Assembly (NCBI RefSeq): GCF_023206395.1
Contig: NZ_CP066150.1
Span: 1,178,001 to 1,242,000 of the forward strand
From: Vibrio sp. ED004
GTDB taxonomy: Bacteria > Pseudomonadota > Gammaproteobacteria > Enterobacterales > Vibrionaceae
Length of the DNA: 64,000 nt
Direction: 5' to 3'
In this document: positions 8,850-17,372 of the stretch, in pieces
Layout of the letters: the number at the start of each line of letters is the position of its first letter
How positions within the stretch are numbered: the first letter of the stretch is position 1
Position numbers and translations under genes: made by a program
The notes under the pieces: generated by a model
Seen by the model: the letters and a program-made list of their open reading frames with translations, nothing else
What the model was told of the DNA's origin: nothing
The model's database searches: none

Positions 8850-9863
8850 TTAACTAGGAAAACCATCAGGGTTAGTTGACTGCCAGAGCCATGTATCTTC
8901 GGTCATTTCTGTCAGTGTACGTGTCGCGTTCCACCCAAGCTCCTTCTGAGCTTTAGCCGGATCTGCCCAGCACTCTGCGATATCGCCAGGACGACGCTCA
9001 ACAAGTTTATATGGTATTTCCTTGCCACTCGCTTGTTCAAACGCCTTAACCATGTCTAAAACGCTTGAACCATTGCCCGTACCAAGGTTGTAGATATGAA
9101 GACCGTCTTTACGCCCTACTTTCTCAAGTGCCGCAATGTGTCCATCAGAAAGATCCATTACGTGGATGTAATCACGAACGCCAGTGCCATCTTTAGTTGG
9201 ATAATCGCTACCAAATACCGATAAGAATTCACGGCGGCCTACGGCTACTTGAGAAACAAACGGCATTAGGTTGTTTGGAATGCCTTGTGGATCTTCACCT
9301 AGCTCACCACTTGGATGTGAACCAACAGGGTTAAAGTAGCGAAGTAGCGTGATGCTCCAGTCTGGATTCGCTGTTTGGAAGTCAGTAAGACACTCTTCAA
9401 CCATTAACTTACTGCGCCCGTATGGGTTAGTCGCGCTTGTTGGGAAGTCTTCTGTAATAGGAACACTAGCAGGATCGCCATATACCGTTGCTGATGAACT
9501 GAATACCAGTGTTTTTACACCAGATTCGCGCATCGCACCAACAAGAACCAAAGTGCCGTTCACATTGTTGTCGTAGTATTCAAGAGGCTTCTCAACCGAT
9601 TCTCCTACGGCCTTTAGGCCCGCAAAGTGGATAACCGCTTCAATATTGTGTTGCTTCATTGTTTCAGCTAAGAGTGCCTTATCGCGAATATCGCCTTCAA
9701 TGAAATTAGGGCGAACACCAGATACTTTCTCGATACGATCAAGAACGCTTGGCTTACTGTTGTACAAGTTATCGAAAAGAACAGGTGTCATGCCTGCGTT
9801 AATCATCTGGATACTTGTATGGCTGCCAATGTAGCCCATGCCACCTGTAACTAAAACATTCAT
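8850..9863 (-). CDS. galE: UDP-glucose 4-epimerase
   Basis: A short-chain dehydrogenase/reductase of 337 residues that interconverts UDP-glucose and UDP-galactose for galactose use and surface polysaccharides. The NAD-binding TGGMGYIGSHT lies near the N-terminus. The SSSATVYGD serine region and YGRSK (the YxxxK catalytic pair) are in the middle, and the C-terminal RPGDIAECWADP is typical of GalE. It is monocistronic here, with a terminator behind it and no galTKM neighbours, so a role in sugar-nucleotide supply is as likely as galactose catabolism. Confidence 0.94.
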   Translation of the reverse strand: MNVLVTGGMGYIGSHTSIQMINAGMTPVLFDNLYNSKPSVLDRIEKVSGVRPNFIEGDIRDKALLAETMKQHNIEAVIHFAGLKAVGESVEKPLEYYDNNVNGTLVLVGAMRESGVKTLVFSSSATVYGDPASVPITEDFPTSATNPYGRSKLMVEECLTDFQTANPDWSITLLRYFNPVGSHPSGELGEDPQGIPNNLMPFVSQVAVGRREFLSVFGSDYPTKDGTGVRDYIHVMDLSDGHIAALEKVGRKDGLHIYNLGTGNGSSVLDMVKAFEQASGKEIPYKLVERRPGDIAECWADPAKAQKELGWNATRTLTEMTEDTWLWQSTNPDGFPS

Positions 9864-9944
9864 GTTTAGTAGACCTTTAATTAAAAATACTCAACCTATC
9901 ACTTATGATACAACAACTTAGGTGCTGGTCACAAACCTCTGGAG

Positions 9945-11921
9945 CTATTCGCTCTCATCAGAGAACACAAACTGACCTTTCCCTTTATGTTTAGCTTGAT
10001 ACATCGCCTCATCGGCAAGTTTCAATATCCCATCAAGGTCTCGTTCTGCCCCGTCGACTAAATGAATGCCTAGGCTTGCTCCAACATGCAGTGAGCGCTG
10101 TTTATAAGTCACTTCTTGCTCGATAAGCCCCAACAAACGTTCAGCTAACTTAGCTAACAAGGTCTTGTTTGTCTGTTTAATAATAAGAACAAATTCATCG
10201 CCCGACAAACGAGCCACTAAATCACCGGCTCGCACTTGGGATAAGAGGCGGCTAGAGACTTCTTTGAGTATTTCATCACCTGCATCATGACCATAGGTGT
10301 CATTGACGTGCTTGAAACCGTCTAGATCTAAGTAGATCACAGCGAAGTGTTGATTTGAATAATGGCTAGACGTAACAACATCATCTAAAAACTTGTACAG
10401 TTGTGCCCTATTGGCTAAGCCAGTCAATGCATCGTGATGAGCCAAATGTTCGAGCCTTTCCATCTCTTTGACATTAGATAAGTCTGATAACGTTAGTACC
10501 ATATCAAACTCGCCTTTTTTGCTGTCAGATAGAACTCGGTTCACTTTGACGAACATCGGAACCACGGTGCCGGATACATTCTTCTCCCACACCTCTCCTT
10601 GCCATTGACCATAATTTTCCAATGAGCTTCGAATTGTTGGCATTAATGATGAAAACTGCTGCCAAGAGAAGACTTCAAAAGGTGTTTTGCCCACCAGCAG
10701 ATCTGCGTGATAGCCAAGTAGCTGTGTGATTGCTGGGTTAACCATGGTGATCACGTTTGACGAGTTCAGCACGATCAATCCATCTTTACTGTTCTCAAAA
10801 ACACCGGCTGCAATACGTTGACGGCTCATGGCGGTTTCTATATCGGTTACGTCTTGTATAGCAAACAAGGTATTCCCGTTTTTGGATAGCGATCGGCTGC
10901 TCACCTGAAGCCACTGTTTATTTTGAAAGAGATCAGTAGCTTCGATTAACTCATCGTTTAGCTCAATATTAGAATCGATGATTCCTTGTAAGAAGCCGGC
11001 CTGCTTGGTTTGAACTAACTCTTGAATGGTTAGGTTTTCAAGAAACGCCTCCGTGCATTTGAATATGTCACGTGTGGTCATGTTGGCATGGACAATCACG
11101 CCCTTATTATCGACAACGAGGAGTGAGTGCTGAACAGTCTCGATTACTTCATTCGCAAAAGCTTTCTCTTCTTGTAGCTTATCAAGCGTTAAATTGATTT
11201 GGCTGTCGCGATGCTTTAAACGCTCTAGCATGGTGTTGAAAGCACGAACCAATTCGCCTATCTCGTCATTGTAAGACGTAATCAGTCTAGGTTGCTCAGC
11301 GCGACGTTCTACAAACGCCTGCATTGCTTCGTTAAGTTCGAACATTGGATCAATGATAAAACGTTGAATGAGCTTAACTAACACGCCTCCGAGCACAACC
11401 AAAAGCACAAGGTAAATCCCTGCGACTTTAAAGATATTGGTGAAGATCTTGGCAAAGGTCTGTTTAGAAATGGTCACACGTAGATTTGCAATGTTTTCAT
11501 TATCGAGAATCACGGGCACCAACAGATAGATATAGTTCTCTGAAATCGCAAATTGTTGGGAGCCAATATCTTTGCGCTCCTCGGCAGTTGGCCTTGGAAG
11601 TTCGATATCGCTGACTTGATAGCTAGCGAATAGCTCGCCTTGCTTATCAAACAATTTGACTCGAACAATGTCTCCATCAGCTACGAATGCCGATAGAATC
11701 TCGTTAGCCGATGTTTTATCTTCAAATAAGATGGCTGCTTGCAAGTTATAAGCAACGCCCTGCGCCAAGACTTTCACTCGTTGTATTAGGTTATCTTTCT
11801 CTCGCTCAAAAGTGACAGTGTAATTTATTGATTGAATCGTAATAAACGCAACCGAAATAAACAAAATTATCGGTAGAATAAGCTTGTTCTTAATGGAGAT
11901 GTTATTGAAGAAAGACAACAT
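9945..11921 (-). CDS. Membrane diguanylate cyclase with periplasmic sensor, HAMP and PAS domains
   Basis: 658 residues. A first membrane segment (about 13-35) and a second (about 165-190) enclose a periplasmic domain, followed by HAMP (about 190-240), two PAS-like domains (about 255-370 and 375-490) and a GGDEF domain (about 495-655). The active-site motif is SGDEF rather than GGDEF, and the RAGD five residues before it is a standard inhibitory I-site. It is the last gene of a three-gene operon; its ATG overlaps the TAA of the YfiR-like gene (TAATG). In the known YfiBNR system, YfiR represses the cyclase YfiN from the periplasm, and the same pairing is inferred here. Confidence 0.87.
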   Translation of the reverse strand: MLSFFNNISIKNKLILPIILFISVAFITIQSINYTVTFEREKDNLIQRVKVLAQGVAYNLQAAILFEDKTSANEILSAFVADGDIVRVKLFDKQGELFASYQVSDIELPRPTAEERKDIGSQQFAISENYIYLLVPVILDNENIANLRVTISKQTFAKIFTNIFKVAGIYLVLLVVLGGVLVKLIQRFIIDPMFELNEAMQAFVERRAEQPRLITSYNDEIGELVRAFNTMLERLKHRDSQINLTLDKLQEEKAFANEVIETVQHSLLVVDNKGVIVHANMTTRDIFKCTEAFLENLTIQELVQTKQAGFLQGIIDSNIELNDELIEATDLFQNKQWLQVSSRSLSKNGNTLFAIQDVTDIETAMSRQRIAAGVFENSKDGLIVLNSSNVITMVNPAITQLLGYHADLLVGKTPFEVFSWQQFSSLMPTIRSSLENYGQWQGEVWEKNVSGTVVPMFVKVNRVLSDSKKGEFDMVLTLSDLSNVKEMERLEHLAHHDALTGLANRAQLYKFLDDVVTSSHYSNQHFAVIYLDLDGFKHVNDTYGHDAGDEILKEVSSRLLSQVRAGDLVARLSGDEFVLIIKQTNKTLLAKLAERLLGLIEQEVTYKQRSLHVGASLGIHLVDGAERDLDGILKLADEAMYQAKHKGKGQFVFSDESE

Positions 11922-12448
11922 TACTTACCCTCCACAATTGAGATGCGTAGAAGGTTTGATCCGATAATGTAGTTGCCTCTTTTAGCGTTGGTTAAGTTGA
12001 TCTTTGGCTTGATTTTATTGTTGATTCGAGTGAGCTCTATGACTCCCCCGAGCTCAGTGAAATTTAATGTGTCGCTAATGGTAACCATATTGGGCGATAC
12101 GTCATTACTATTGAGTTCAGTCTCAATCGAACCGCGTTCGACATCAGATAGATAAGTAATATTACATTCAGGAGAAATAGTTTGCTGAACGTGAATCGGC
12201 AATGAGCGAATCGACTTACCATTCGTAATCGAGATTAAAGTATCGGTGACTTTCTGATTCCCCATCACGCAGAACTGAACAGAGTCCATCGAACTTTCAT
12301 TGTGCCATTGAATAAAATTGGCAATTCTAAACAGGTAAACCGCTTTCACTTCATAAGGTTTAAAGCCCTCGGCGCTAACAATCGGTGAGAACGTTATTGC
12401 AAAAGCCATGGAATAGATAAGTCGGTTAACTAACCGTCTAAAATTCAT
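11921..12448 (-). CDS. YfiR-like periplasmic protein (DUF4154)
   Basis: 175 residues with an N-terminal signal region (residues 1 to about 26, ending near SPIVSAEG). The core KAVYLFRIANFIQWHN and CVMGNQKVTDTL match the YfiR/DUF4154 pattern. YfiR of Pseudomonas is a periplasmic inhibitor of the diguanylate cyclase YfiN. The start overlaps the end of the TonB receptor gene by 11 bp and the stop overlaps the cyclase start, so the three are translationally coupled. The placement suggests that it relays a signal between the receptor and the cyclase; this is inference. Confidence 0.8.
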   Translation of the reverse strand: MNFRRLVNRLIYSMAFAITFSPIVSAEGFKPYEVKAVYLFRIANFIQWHNESSMDSVQFCVMGNQKVTDTLISITNGKSIRSLPIHVQQTISPECNITYLSDVERGSIETELNSNDVSPNMVTISDTLNFTELGGVIELTRINNKIKPKINLTNAKRGNYIIGSNLLRISIVEGK

Positions 12449-14501
12449 GGGATACCCTCACATAGACAGACTCTTGATTGACGCTTTTATCGGAAGTCAT
12501 TTCAGCCTGATAGCCATTATCTTTACCAATGTTCTCGACGACTAATTCAATTAATGGAGCTGCTTGTGATTTCTTCCAAGCCAATCGAGCATCAAAGCTC
12601 ACCTCATGAGGGTAAGATTTCCATTCATATTGCGTTCCATCTTCAGCGACCCAGTAATCAGGGTAATTCACATTGATGTATTGTCCAATCACATCAAATT
12701 GCCAACTGTCAGTAATGTTCCACATAAACTGCGCCGTCGCTAAGTGCTCATTATCGATGTCATAGTACACGCTATTCTGTGGGGTGGACTTAGGGTCGTT
12801 TCCTTTGCTTTCGCCCTCTAACGTCGAGTAGGCGTAACTAAAATAGCTGGTAACGTCTTTCGTCAGTTTGTAAGTCGCACCGAGTTCTAAACCATAGGTT
12901 TGAGCTTGGTAATCATCAGACAATGCACCGGCATAAACGTGATTAGCCGGAATGTCAGTAGGATCGTAACTATGGAAACGAAGGTTATCGTGTTCACTTA
13001 AATAGACCGTTGCATCTAGCTCAAAATCTGAATCGTTGGTGTAGCGATAACCCATTTCAAAAGTAACAACATTTTCGTTATCAAGATTGGAATTCGATTG
13101 ATAGACATCTAAGTAGCCCGTACCAGTCTCAGGATAGTAACTATTAAAGTAATACGCTGAGTTACTGTCCATATAAGAAGGTGCAACTACCGCCTTACTG
13201 ATACCTGCCCAAATAGAGTGACGACGATTGAGCTTATATAATCCGCGAATTTGAGGCGAAATTTCAGAAGAATGGTTTTGAGTGAAATGCTCTAACTTTG
13301 CGCCAATCGTGATTGAAAGTGCTTCTGTCCATTGCATTTGTGACTGAACGAACGCATTGGCGATGTAATCGTTGGCCGTTTCTATATTGTAGGCACGTCC
13401 GTAATAGCTAGGGTTATACCAATCGACATCACTTAACTGATTGGATGAGAAATCGAGGTGCATGTATCGCAGTCCACCGCCTAATGTTACCTGATGGGTC
13501 GGTGATAACTGATTGATCAAGGTCGAGTCAAAATCAACGGTGGTATAACTTCCCGGCGCGTCGGGCGCGTTATCTTCATTGTATTCGCCCCATAACGAGT
13601 ATGAGAGCGTCGAGTTGTCACTGATGTTTTGAGCGTTATTAAACTGTAGGTAAAAAGAGTGGCTTTCGTTATCAAAATCATTAGCTTGGTAATCAACGAG
13701 AGTACCAGAGGTATCGTATTGAACCGAATACAACTTAGATTCGTAAAAGCTCTTTTCTCCGCCAATCCTTAAAGACCAATGTTGTTCTTCATCACTTGGC
13801 TGAAATACCATTCCAGCAGATTGTGCTTTCCACTTTTCAGATTCATTAGAGCGGTAAGAAGGTTCTTCTCGGTATTTGTAGAACGCACGCGCATTCACGT
13901 TTGTATTTAAGCTTAAACCTTGCCTCACGCTGAATTCATAGTTATCGGTATTTGACGCTAAACCAGAAATATATGTGCCTTGAGTATCACTAGCGGATTT
14001 CGTGATGATGTTGACCACACCATTGACAGCATTACCGCCCCAAATTGTGCCGCCCGGCCCTTTAAGCACCTCGATTCGTTCAATATCAGCAAGAATATAG
14101 TCGACGTCGCTCCAATAAGTGCCACCATAAACTGGGCTGAACAAGCTACGTCCATCCATCATGACGAGCATTTTATTGTACAAACCGTCGTGAAAACCTC
14201 GAGTAGACACAAACCATGACGTTTCGTTGAACTTGGTGACTTTTAGCCCCGGCACCAGCATTAAAACTTCGGCAATGCTTTTCGCGCCGCTGCGTTGGAT
14301 TCTTTCATTAGAAAGTACGTACACAGATGACGGAATATCTGTCAGCTTTTGTGTAACTTTAGATGCCGTTTCCATTTCAACATCGAGCATCGACAGCTCT
14401 TCAAGGCTCATAGACATGAGCTGATCTAAGGAGTTTTCCTGAGCCATTACACAAGCTGGTGTGGTTAATGCTAATCCTAAGCAAACTGGTCGGGAAATCA
14501 T
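12438..14501 (-). CDS. TonB-dependent receptor linked to c-di-GMP signalling genes
   Basis: 687 residues. The N-terminal signal (MISRPVCLGLALTTPACVMA) is followed by a short stretch with a possible TonB box (SMLDVEMETASKVTQKL), a plug domain (about 45-160, with GFHDGLYNKMLVMMDGRS and GPGGTIWGGNAVNGVVNI) and a large barrel ending in VSHEF. The ligand cannot be read from sequence; the heme motifs FRAP/NPNL are absent. It is first in the operon with the YfiR-like protein and the diguanylate cyclase. No Fur box was seen upstream. The divergent neighbour pxpA is 168 bp away. Confidence 0.85.
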   Translation of the reverse strand: MISRPVCLGLALTTPACVMAQENSLDQLMSMSLEELSMLDVEMETASKVTQKLTDIPSSVYVLSNERIQRSGAKSIAEVLMLVPGLKVTKFNETSWFVSTRGFHDGLYNKMLVMMDGRSLFSPVYGGTYWSDVDYILADIERIEVLKGPGGTIWGGNAVNGVVNIITKSASDTQGTYISGLASNTDNYEFSVRQGLSLNTNVNARAFYKYREEPSYRSNESEKWKAQSAGMVFQPSDEEQHWSLRIGGEKSFYESKLYSVQYDTSGTLVDYQANDFDNESHSFYLQFNNAQNISDNSTLSYSLWGEYNEDNAPDAPGSYTTVDFDSTLINQLSPTHQVTLGGGLRYMHLDFSSNQLSDVDWYNPSYYGRAYNIETANDYIANAFVQSQMQWTEALSITIGAKLEHFTQNHSSEISPQIRGLYKLNRRHSIWAGISKAVVAPSYMDSNSAYYFNSYYPETGTGYLDVYQSNSNLDNENVVTFEMGYRYTNDSDFELDATVYLSEHDNLRFHSYDPTDIPANHVYAGALSDDYQAQTYGLELGATYKLTKDVTSYFSYAYSTLEGESKGNDPKSTPQNSVYYDIDNEHLATAQFMWNITDSWQFDVIGQYINVNYPDYWVAEDGTQYEWKSYPHEVSFDARLAWKKSQAAPLIELVVENIGKDNGYQAEMTSDKSVNQESVYVRVSHEF

Positions 14502-14669
14502 GCGCTCACCTAACCTACAGATAAATAGTATTCTTTTTTGATATGCGAACTATATATGAAGTGCCGTACTAATAAATTATCAATAACAAAACTTTGAATT
14601 GGGTCACTGTTTAATTCTGTCATTTATACGAACGTCTTTAGATACCACAACGTAAAGGGTTAGCACCAA

Positions 14670-15413
14670 GTGACAACGAAGATTTTGCTTAATTGCGACA
14701 TGGGAGAAAGTTTCGGCAACTGGAAGATGGGAGATGATGAATCTGTCATGGAATGGGTCGATATGGCTAACATCGCTTGTGGTTTTCATGCGTCCGATCC
14801 TCATGTTATGTCCAAGACCATAAAGCTTGCGCAGCACTACAATACGCAAATTGGAGCTCACCCGGGTTATCAAGATCTTATTGGGTTTGGACGTCGCTCA
14901 ATCCCCCACACCATGGATGAGATCAGCGAGTTAGTGTGTTATCAGATTGGTGCACTACAAGCCCTTTGTCGTTATCACCATACTACGGTTGGATATGTTA
15001 AGCCTCATGGTGCTCTCTACAACGATATGATGGCGAACACAGATGTGTTTAATGCCGTTGCTCAAGCCGTGGCTGAGTTCAATATTCCATTGATGATCCT
15101 GTCATCGTCTGACAATCAACAGTATCTGGATATTGCTGATGATCATGATTTACCGCTTTTGTTTGAAGCTTTTGCCGACAGAGCCTATTTAAATAATGGT
15201 CATCTCGCACCTCGAACACAAAAAGGCTCGGTGTACGTCAATCAAGACGATATCTATAACCAAGTCATGCAAATCATTAACTATGGCTCTGTCACAACCA
15301 TTGAGGGCGAACGGTTACCTATTGAAGCTGATACCATCTGTGTTCACGGAGATAACCCCCAATCCATCGCATTAATTAGAAAAATTCGACAAGACCTCAA
15401 CGCTTTTAATTAA
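14670..15413 (+). CDS. pxpA: 5-oxoprolinase subunit A (LamB/YcsF family)
   Basis: PxpA with PxpB and PxpC forms the ATP-dependent prokaryotic 5-oxoprolinase, which opens 5-oxoproline (pyroglutamate) to glutamate. The start LLNCDMGESFGNW, the metal-site region NIACGFHASDP and VGYVKPHGALYNDM are diagnostic. The length of 247 is usual. The start is GTG with AAAGGG about 10 nt upstream; the next ATG in frame would lose the conserved N-terminus. pxpB follows after 94 bp, in the order A-B-C. Confidence 0.92.
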   Translation: MTTKILLNCDMGESFGNWKMGDDESVMEWVDMANIACGFHASDPHVMSKTIKLAQHYNTQIGAHPGYQDLIGFGRRSIPHTMDEISELVCYQIGALQALCRYHHTTVGYVKPHGALYNDMMANTDVFNAVAQAVAEFNIPLMILSSSDNQQYLDIADDHDLPLLFEAFADRAYLNNGHLAPRTQKGSVYVNQDDIYNQVMQIINYGSVTTIEGERLPIEADTICVHGDNPQSIALIRKIRQDLNAFN

Positions 15414-15507
15414 TATCAGCACTTTCAATTTATATCAGTGCGACTCTGTTCGTTGGCTAAGAACACTTTGCAAGCTGATACTGCGCTCAACATGGAAGTT
15501 GAAATAA

Positions 15508-16284
15508 ATGTATGGAAAGGAAATGACGAAAAATCAGATTGAATTCAATATAGAGCCTGTCGCTGAATGCAGTGTTCTCGTTACGTTAATGCCTTCAAAG
15601 CCTCACTCTAGTGCTATCGATGCGCAGTATATGGCGCATTTTTCCCATGCTATTCGCCAAGACCTCGCGTCAGTCTTAATGAATGTGACACCGGCTTACC
15701 ACACTATACTGGTTGACTACCTACCTTATAGAATTTCAGAGCAGCAGTTTATTACACAGCTAAACTCGTTGTTAACTCAGGCCTTGTCTTCATTTTTAAA
15801 TACCACCGATACGACGAACATTATTGAACTTCCCGCCTATTATTCACCTGAAACGGCGCTTGATTTAGATAGATATCAAGAGAAAGGACTATCGCTGGAC
15901 GATATTATCCAACATCACACCTCACAGACATACAGTGTCAGTGCGATAGGATTCATTCCCGGTTTTGCTTTTATGTCCGACGTGGTCAGTGAACTGGCTC
16001 TACCTCGTCACTCAACGCCACGTTTAAGTGTTCCTAAAGGCAGCATCGCGATTGCAGACTCGAAAACCGCGGTTTACCCATCTGATTCACCAGGTGGTTG
16101 GAACATTATTGGTAACTGCCCTATATCGCTGTTTGACCATAGCCAATTGAGTAAGGCAGATATCACACAAGGTCCATTATCCCTATTTAATGTCGGCGAC
16201 AGTGTGCGTTTCAAATCGATATCAAAACACGAGTTTATGGCGCTTAGGTCTGTGGAGATTAGTGGAGTTGTCGCTCATGGGTAA
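15508..16284 (+). CDS. pxpB: 5-oxoprolinase subunit B (KipI family)
   Basis: Carboxyltransferase-fold subunit of 5-oxoprolinase, about 258 residues. The central SVSAIGFIPGFAFMSDV and STPRLSVPKGSIAIAD, then YPSDSPGGWNIIGNCP, are hallmarks of the KipI/AHS1 family. Two starts are possible: ATG 15508, with GGAAG 9 nt before it, or ATG 15523, with GGAAAGG in front; the difference is five residues. The 3' end overlaps pxpC by 8 bp, which implies coupling and a PxpB-PxpC complex. Confidence 0.92.
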   Translation: MYGKEMTKNQIEFNIEPVAECSVLVTLMPSKPHSSAIDAQYMAHFSHAIRQDLASVLMNVTPAYHTILVDYLPYRISEQQFITQLNSLLTQALSSFLNTTDTTNIIELPAYYSPETALDLDRYQEKGLSLDDIIQHHTSQTYSVSAIGFIPGFAFMSDVVSELALPRHSTPRLSVPKGSIAIADSKTAVYPSDSPGGWNIIGNCPISLFDHSQLSKADITQGPLSLFNVGDSVRFKSISKHEFMALRSVEISGVVAHG

Positions 16285-17227
16285 GTTAAAGGCTAATCCG
16301 ACCCTCACCGTAATCAAACCCGGGCCATTGAGTCTGATTCAAGACTTTGGCCGTTTTGGCGTAGCTCACCTTGGACTTACACAAGGTGGCCCTGTTGATG
16401 ACTACTCTTATAGTTGGGCGAACCACTTACTTGGAAACCCAGTCAATCAAGCAGCATTAGAGATCACACTTGGGCAATGTGCATTAAAAATCGACTCAGA
16501 TTGCGAGATGGCGTTGTGCGGCGGCGATTTACAAGCCTCGCTAGACGGAAAGCGATTAGATAATTGGAGTACCTTCCAAGCCTTTAAAGGACAAGTCCTC
16601 TCCTTTGGATTACCTAAGAATGGGTTGCGAGCGTATCTGGCGATTAAAGGTGGCTTCAACGTTCCCAATACTCTTAATAGCAGCTCGACTGTGACGCGAG
16701 AAAAAATTGGAGGTCTCACGCAAGATGGAGAGCCTTGCCAAAAAGGCCAAAAGATAAGTTTTACTCAACATGACCTCTCTACTCCTTTCAAGGCTCTGAG
16801 CGTCACCTTCCGATACAAACCCGATTACAACCTACCGGTTAACTTACGCGTGATTGAAGGCTATCAGAGCGAGCTATTCTCTGAGTCAGCAAAAGAGACC
16901 TTCTACAACGCTCAATACATCGTTGACCAAAACTCGAATCGAATGGGCTACCGGCTCAATGGCGATGTGGTTGAGTCTCCTGATATTTCTTTACTGTCGG
17001 AAGGCATTGCACTTGGGGCGATTCAAATCCCGCAAGACGGGCAACCTATAGTGTTGCTCAACGACAGACAAACCGTTGGTGGTTACCCAAAGATTGGCTG
17101 CGTAGCTAGAATCGATTTACCGCGCTTAGCACAAGCTAAACCTGGGCACGAAATATCGTTTAGTAAAGGCGACCGATTGGGCTTACAAGATGTGTGGTGT
17201 CAGTGGGCGCAATTTTTCGGTTATTGA
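16277..17227 (+). CDS. pxpC: 5-oxoprolinase subunit C (KipA/biotin-dependent carboxyltransferase family)
   Basis: Partner of PxpB. I place the start at ATG 16277 (MGKLKANPTLTVIKPGPLS), giving 316 residues. The longer frame from 16190 would run deep into pxpB and has no family match in its first 29 residues. Family marks are LIQDFGRFGVAHLGLTQGGP, AYLAIKGGFNVP and GAIQIPQDGQPIVLLNDRQT. The gene is followed 60 bp later by a good terminator, which closes the pxpABC operon. Confidence 0.92.
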   Translation: MGKLKANPTLTVIKPGPLSLIQDFGRFGVAHLGLTQGGPVDDYSYSWANHLLGNPVNQAALEITLGQCALKIDSDCEMALCGGDLQASLDGKRLDNWSTFQAFKGQVLSFGLPKNGLRAYLAIKGGFNVPNTLNSSSTVTREKIGGLTQDGEPCQKGQKISFTQHDLSTPFKALSVTFRYKPDYNLPVNLRVIEGYQSELFSESAKETFYNAQYIVDQNSNRMGYRLNGDVVESPDISLLSEGIALGAIQIPQDGQPIVLLNDRQTVGGYPKIGCVARIDLPRLAQAKPGHEISFSKGDRLGLQDVWCQWAQFFGY

Positions 17228-17289
17228 TGCACTGCCCTGTAGATAAATTTCACTCAGTTAAAATCACAAGCCAAGATGTATAAACTAAA

Positions 17290-17329
17290 AATCCAGCTTA
17301 CTGTTTGCAGCAAGCTGGATTCTGTTTTT
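17290..17329 (+). terminator. Terminator of pxpABC
   Basis: AATCCAGCTT and AAGCTGGATT pair perfectly over a 12-nt loop, followed by CTGTTTTT. It lies between the convergent pxpC and FAD oxidoreductase genes. Confidence 0.85.
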
Positions 17330-17372
17330 ATGAAGTAATAATTATTTAAATGCTAAGTACGTTAGCGTAGTT

